A stretch of DNA of 10,152 nucleotides, from assembly GCA_934255435.1 (NCBI GenBank), contig CAKQNZ010000065.1, positions 1 to 10,152 on the forward strand. Direction: 5' to 3'. The notes under the pieces are model-generated. The model did no database searches. It saw nothing but the letters and a program-made list of their open reading frames with translations, and was not told the DNA's origin. The position numbers and the translations under genes are program-made. Shown here one piece after another: positions 6,581-10,152 of the stretch (position 1 is its first letter; every line of letters begins with the position of its first letter). This stretch comes from an uncultured Clostridia bacterium. Its GTDB lineage: Bacteria > Bacillota > Clostridia > Peptostreptococcales > Anaerovoracaceae.

Positions 6581-6620
6581 AAGTAAAATACAAAACGGTT
6601 TGTCGCTGAAGGTATTTTGA

Positions 6621-8984
6621 ATGAGAAGACCATTATGTTACGCTGCTGTTTCTTTTGCCTTTGAAACAGTCATATTTCGTATGCTTGGTGTTGGAACGGC
6701 AGCATTGATAATGACAATATGTATAGCTGCATCTGTGATCGTTTTCAGATGTATACGAAGATGCGGCGATGAGGAACGCAGGCGGGCTGCCAGCCTCGTG
6801 CTTGTTGTAGCTGCCGGTATGGCATGCAGCTTTCTGGATATGTACAGTTATACAGCACAGAAACAGGATATAGAAGACTGCATTACGGACATAAATACGC
6901 TGTCAGGTACAGTACAGCAGCGTTTTTCCAAAACTTCAGGCAGTGGGAAAGCATATGTTCAGTATAAAGTCAGGGTATCGGGTATCAACGGACAGCCCTG
7001 CGGCAGAAGGTTCAGTGTTCTCATAAATGACTATTCTGAGAACCTGCCGGATGAAACAGCGATACCGGGAAATCATATCACTGCATACGGAACATGTGAA
7101 AAAGCATCAGGCAGAAGGAATCCCGGATGTTTTGACTATTACAGATATCTTGAGGCAGACGGCATATCTGCAGTAATGAGCGGAAAGATATCAGGATGTG
7201 TGAAAAGCAGGACATTACCTGGTATCATGAACGAAAAACTTTATCTGATGAAAAGCTGTTTCAACGATGAAATAAAAATGAAATGCGGAGATGAAACGGC
7301 AGGACTGATAAACGGTATCATGTTCGGTGAAACATATATGATACAGGAAAATGTGATGGAAACATTCCGGAAAAATGGCACGGCACATATCCTTGCTGTA
7401 AGTGGTATACATATAGGTATGGTATACGGGTTTCTATCATTTTTGTGGCGTGGTAAAAAGGGCAGGCTGTTTTTTGTGACAATGAGTGTATTTTTCGTGT
7501 GTTATACTGTTCTTGCTGATTTTTCGCCTTCTGTGGTGAGAGCTGCAGCCATGGTGGAAACACATATTTTCGCATCTGTAATGCACAGGCGGTATGACCT
7601 TGATTCGGCAGCATTCATGACTGCGCTCGTTTCGATGGTAATTGAACCTGTGAGGATCTTTGATACTGGATTTCAGATGTCTTACCTTGCTGTACTGACG
7701 CTGGCGCTTATACTGCCGTATATACACCGCGTATATACCGGCATACTGTCCGCTGGTATTGCAGTGCAGCTGGGACTTGCGCCTTATATGATATATGTGT
7801 TTAACAGTATGCCACTGCTGTCCGTATTTATAAATGTGCCAGTGATATTTCTTGCAGGGATCATCATACCGGCAGGTCTTGTTTCGGCAGCAGCCATGAT
7901 AGTCTGCAGACCACTTGTGTCGCTTGTGATGCCGTTGCTGTCGGTTTTATGCAAGGCACTGATATATCTGAATGAAGCTGTTTATATAAAGGGCGTTACA
8001 GCAATAGATGTGGTCAGCCCGGATATAAGGCTTGTGGCTCTGTTCTATATATTTTTATTCCTGTTCATGTCAGAAACAGGAAGGATGCTTTTTATAAAAA
8101 AACGCAAGTGGATCATAATGCTTTGTATCATCTTCACACTGGCGGTATCAGGTTTGTGCGGAGCATGCTTTGAGAATAAATTCAAAATTGCAGATGTAGT
8201 CTTCGTAGATGTCGGTCAGGGGGACTGCATGCACCTGAGGACACGCAGTGGCAGTTATCTGTTTGATGGTGGCGGGAAGGCAGATAGCGATATCGGCAGG
8301 AAAGTGCTGAAGCCATATCTTCTGAAAAACGGTGTGAGAAAGCTCAAAGGCGCCTTCGTGACTCACCTTCATACAGACCATTATAAAGGAATAGCAGAAC
8401 TTTGCAGGGAAGGCATGGTCGAAAAGCTATATATATACGAAGGCAACAGAGCAAGAGAAGAGAAGATATTGCAGGAAACAGGTCTTTGCAGCGAGGATAT
8501 AATATATCTGCATAAAGGACAAAGTGCAGTTATCGACAGATATACTGAAGTCGATATACTGTGGCCCGAACATATGGAGCAGGCGGGGGTCTGTACAGAT
8601 AAAACTGATGAGAATCTGATCAGTATGATAATGAGGGTGCGGCACAAAGGGCGTAGTATACTGGTCACAGGCGATATAGATGATAAATGCCACGACAGAC
8701 TTGCAGAACTTTATAGCAGTTCTCTGAAGTCTGATATACTGAAAGTGGCACATCATGGCAGCAGATACAGCTACAGCGAAACTTTTACAGAAGCAGCGTC
8801 ACCGGAAATGGCTGTATTCCAGGTAGGGCGCAATAATTATGGTCATCCCAATGGAGAGGTGATAGATTCATACAGGCGGAAAGGCATAAAAATTTTCAGG
8901 AACGATCTTGACGGAGCGGTGGGATTACGATGGAAAAACGGCGGGAACATAGATACCGTCACTATGATCGGGAATACCAGATGA
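6621..8984 (+). CDS. comEC: ComEC/Rec2 DNA internalisation channel with C-terminal metallo-beta-lactamase domain
   Basis: A 787-residue membrane protein of usual ComEC size. ComEC carries single-stranded DNA across the membrane in natural transformation. The three family parts are in order. First, N-terminal helices (about 5-75) and a DUF4131/OB-like outside domain with the NPGCFDYYRYLEADGI signature (167-182). Second, the Competence channel domain (about 225-490), with GTAHILAVSGIHIGM (253-267) and FSPSVVRAAAM (301-311). Third, after a helix near 497-515, a metallo-beta-lactamase domain with DVGQGDC (530-536), HLHTDH (582-587), TGDID (683-687), AHHGS (710-714) and NNYGHPN (738-744). These residues look complete, fitting an active nuclease that degrades the non-transported strand, as proposed for this domain. 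The ATG follows GAAGG by eight bases. No comEA is in the window, so competence itself is not shown. It is followed by holA, a common order in Firmicutes. Confidence 0.95.
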   Translation: MRRPLCYAAVSFAFETVIFRMLGVGTAALIMTICIAASVIVFRCIRRCGDEERRRAASLVLVVAAGMACSFLDMYSYTAQKQDIEDCITDINTLSGTVQQRFSKTSGSGKAYVQYKVRVSGINGQPCGRRFSVLINDYSENLPDETAIPGNHITAYGTCEKASGRRNPGCFDYYRYLEADGISAVMSGKISGCVKSRTLPGIMNEKLYLMKSCFNDEIKMKCGDETAGLINGIMFGETYMIQENVMETFRKNGTAHILAVSGIHIGMVYGFLSFLWRGKKGRLFFVTMSVFFVCYTVLADFSPSVVRAAAMVETHIFASVMHRRYDLDSAAFMTALVSMVIEPVRIFDTGFQMSYLAVLTLALILPYIHRVYTGILSAGIAVQLGLAPYMIYVFNSMPLLSVFINVPVIFLAGIIIPAGLVSAAAMIVCRPLVSLVMPLLSVLCKALIYLNEAVYIKGVTAIDVVSPDIRLVALFYIFLFLFMSETGRMLFIKKRKWIIMLCIIFTLAVSGLCGACFENKFKIADVVFVDVGQGDCMHLRTRSGSYLFDGGGKADSDIGRKVLKPYLLKNGVRKLKGAFVTHLHTDHYKGIAELCREGMVEKLYIYEGNRAREEKILQETGLCSEDIIYLHKGQSAVIDRYTEVDILWPEHMEQAGVCTDKTDENLISMIMRVRHKGRSILVTGDIDDKCHDRLAELYSSSLKSDILKVAHHGSRYSYSETFTEAASPEMAVFQVGRNNYGHPNGEVIDSYRRKGIKIFRNDLDGAVGLRWKNGGNIDTVTMIGNTR

Positions 8985-8994
8985 AAAAGGTGTA

Positions 8995-9022
8995 TTGATA
9001 TTTGTATTTTTATCAGTATAAT
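8995..9022 (+). promoter_or_regulatory. Probable sigma-A promoter of holA
   Basis: In the 81-base comEC-holA gap, TTGATA (8995-9000) and a perfect TATAAT (9017-9022) are separated by 16 bases. The predicted transcript starts near 9029, about 37 bases before the holA ATG. It would let the essential holA be made independently of comEC. No terminator is seen after comEC, so readthrough is also likely. Confidence 0.7.
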
Positions 9023-9065
9023 TGAATGAGACAGACATAAGACCTGTCAGGAAGGAAGATCGTCG

Positions 9066-10130
9066 ATGGCATCAGGATATCGCAGAGAAAAGGAACACGC
9101 TTTTATTACAATAGAAAAGGATCTGAAATCGGGGAAAATACCGAGCGTCGTACTGCTGTGCGGCAAGGAGGACTATCTGATACACTGGTATGCGGAAACA
9201 CTGGAAAAAAAATATATTGCAGATGCCTGCAGGGCAATAGACCTTGTGGTTCTTGAAGATGATGAACTTTCTTTCGATAAGATACAGGAAAGTCTTGAAA
9301 CAGTCAGTCTCATGTCACCGAGAAAAGTGGTCATACTGCCTGACTTCCTGCCGGCGACAGGGAGAAAATCAAAGAATTTCCCAGATGCGGATGTACGCAG
9401 GCTTACCGAATATCTGCCTGATATACCCGAAGAAAGCCTGCTTGTCATGTGCGCTGCTGAAGATGAAGATACCAACACGAAAAATAAAGTCAGGACGGCT
9501 GCTTCAAAATGTGGCAAGGTGTATGACTTCCAGCCTCTCAACGATAAACTGCTGCGGAGTTTCATAGAAAAAAGATTCAGGAGTGCAGGCAAGGTACACA
9601 GACCGTCAGTCACAGATTCGATAATCGAATCAAGCGGGTATGGCAACAAGGCGGTGGAGTATAACCTCTACAATCTTGACAACGATTTGAAAAAGATAAT
9701 AGCACATTCGTATGGTGATGAGATAACAGATTCCGATGTCATGGCAGTGCTTTCAGTAAGTCCGGAAAGCAATGTATTTGCCATGCTCGATGCAATAGGA
9801 CGCAACAGGAAAGATGAAGCCTTCAGGCTGCTGCATAATCTCATGGTTTCAGGCACGTCGGTATTCCTGCTGATACGCATGATAACAAGTCAGATAGAAC
9901 TTATACTTGATGTAAAAGAGCTCAAAGAAGAGGGTAATCAGCTGGCTGCCATACAAAAGAAGCTGGGTGTTCACCAGTTCAGAGTCAAAAAAGCGATGTC
10001 GCTTACAGGAAGATACAGTACCGATCATCTCAGGAAGATACTTTCGGCAGCTTATGAGATAGACGGCAACATAAAAAGCGGACTTTTTGAAAGTACGCTG
10101 GCACTGGAATATTTCATTGCATCCATATAG
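9066..10130 (+). CDS. holA: DNA polymerase III delta subunit (clamp loader)
   Basis: A 354-residue protein, near the usual 330-350 for HolA. Delta is the clamp-loader subunit that binds and opens the beta sliding clamp so that the tau/gamma-delta-delta' complex can place it on primed DNA. The N-terminal AAA+-like domain begins with the family's VVLLCGKEDYLIHWYAETL (28-46). It has no working Walker A, as expected for delta. SLMSPRKVVIL (81-91) follows; then LPDIPEESLLVMC (116-128), a hydrophobic strand. The middle and C-terminal helical domains include ESSGYGNKAVEYNLYNLDNDL (188-208), the SPESNVFAMLDAI segment (232-244) and a C-terminal collar-like part ending in ALEYFIASI. The start is supported by AGGAAGGAAG (9049-9058) seven bases before the ATG. 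The gene ends 22 bases before the window edge; in many Firmicutes rpsT follows, but that cannot be checked here. Confidence 0.94.
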   Translation: MASGYRREKEHAFITIEKDLKSGKIPSVVLLCGKEDYLIHWYAETLEKKYIADACRAIDLVVLEDDELSFDKIQESLETVSLMSPRKVVILPDFLPATGRKSKNFPDADVRRLTEYLPDIPEESLLVMCAAEDEDTNTKNKVRTAASKCGKVYDFQPLNDKLLRSFIEKRFRSAGKVHRPSVTDSIIESSGYGNKAVEYNLYNLDNDLKKIIAHSYGDEITDSDVMAVLSVSPESNVFAMLDAIGRNRKDEAFRLLHNLMVSGTSVFLLIRMITSQIELILDVKELKEEGNQLAAIQKKLGVHQFRVKKAMSLTGRYSTDHLRKILSAAYEIDGNIKSGLFESTLALEYFIASI

Positions 10131-10152
10131 CTGATATAAAAGCTATCGCCTG

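Noticed and set aside
9030..9048. GACAG/CTGTC inverted repeat in the holA leader
   Set aside because: A five-base-pair stem with a nine-base loop is likely by chance and does not hide the ribosome site.
10127..10146. Small inverted repeat (ATAGC / GCTAT) at the holA stop
   Set aside because: Five base pairs with a 10-base loop and no T-run before the window ends; too weak to call a terminator.

Overview
The window looks like chromosomal DNA from an anaerobic, endospore-forming Clostridia-type bacterium (Bacillota). The evidence is a three-gene spoVAC-spoVAD-spoVAE operon, an electron-transfer flavoprotein alpha subunit, TTG starts behind strong Shine-Dalgarno sequences, Arg codons mostly AGA/AGG, and many ATA Ile codons in the less expressed genes. 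Genus cannot be fixed from the sequence alone. All major genes belong to recognised families. I see no phage, insertion sequence, CRISPR array, RNA gene or defence system.

Layout. (1) 1-436: the 3' end of etfA (+) with an intrinsic terminator. (2) 437-639: about 200 bases with no convincing gene. (3) 640-1224 (-): a Maf-family nucleotide pyrophosphatase. (4) 1306-3223 (+): spoVAC, spoVAD and spoVAE, closely spaced, encoding the channel and binding proteins that move dipicolinic acid in sporulation and germination. (5) 3316-3372: a hairpin whose U-tract lies on the minus strand, so it terminates the next gene. (6) 3407-6436 (-): a large bifunctional class A penicillin-binding protein with a long cytoplasmic head, an extended region between its two enzymatic domains and a Pro/Thr/Gln repeat tail. 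(7) 6437-6620: a divergent control region with two well-formed sigma-A promoters. (8) 6621-8984 (+): comEC, the DNA-uptake channel. (9) 9066-10130 (+): holA, DNA polymerase III delta subunit, with its own promoter in the 81-base gap after comEC.

How the genes relate. The spoVA genes form one functional unit. comEC followed by holA is a common Firmicutes order and need not mean shared function. maf, the PBP and etfA are housekeeping neighbours. The items most worth a second look are the extended interdomain region and repeat tail of the PBP, the nested palindromes of its terminator, a near-identical 22-base segment shared by spoVAC and spoVAE, and the unassigned stretch between etfA and maf. 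I found no convincing undescribed system.
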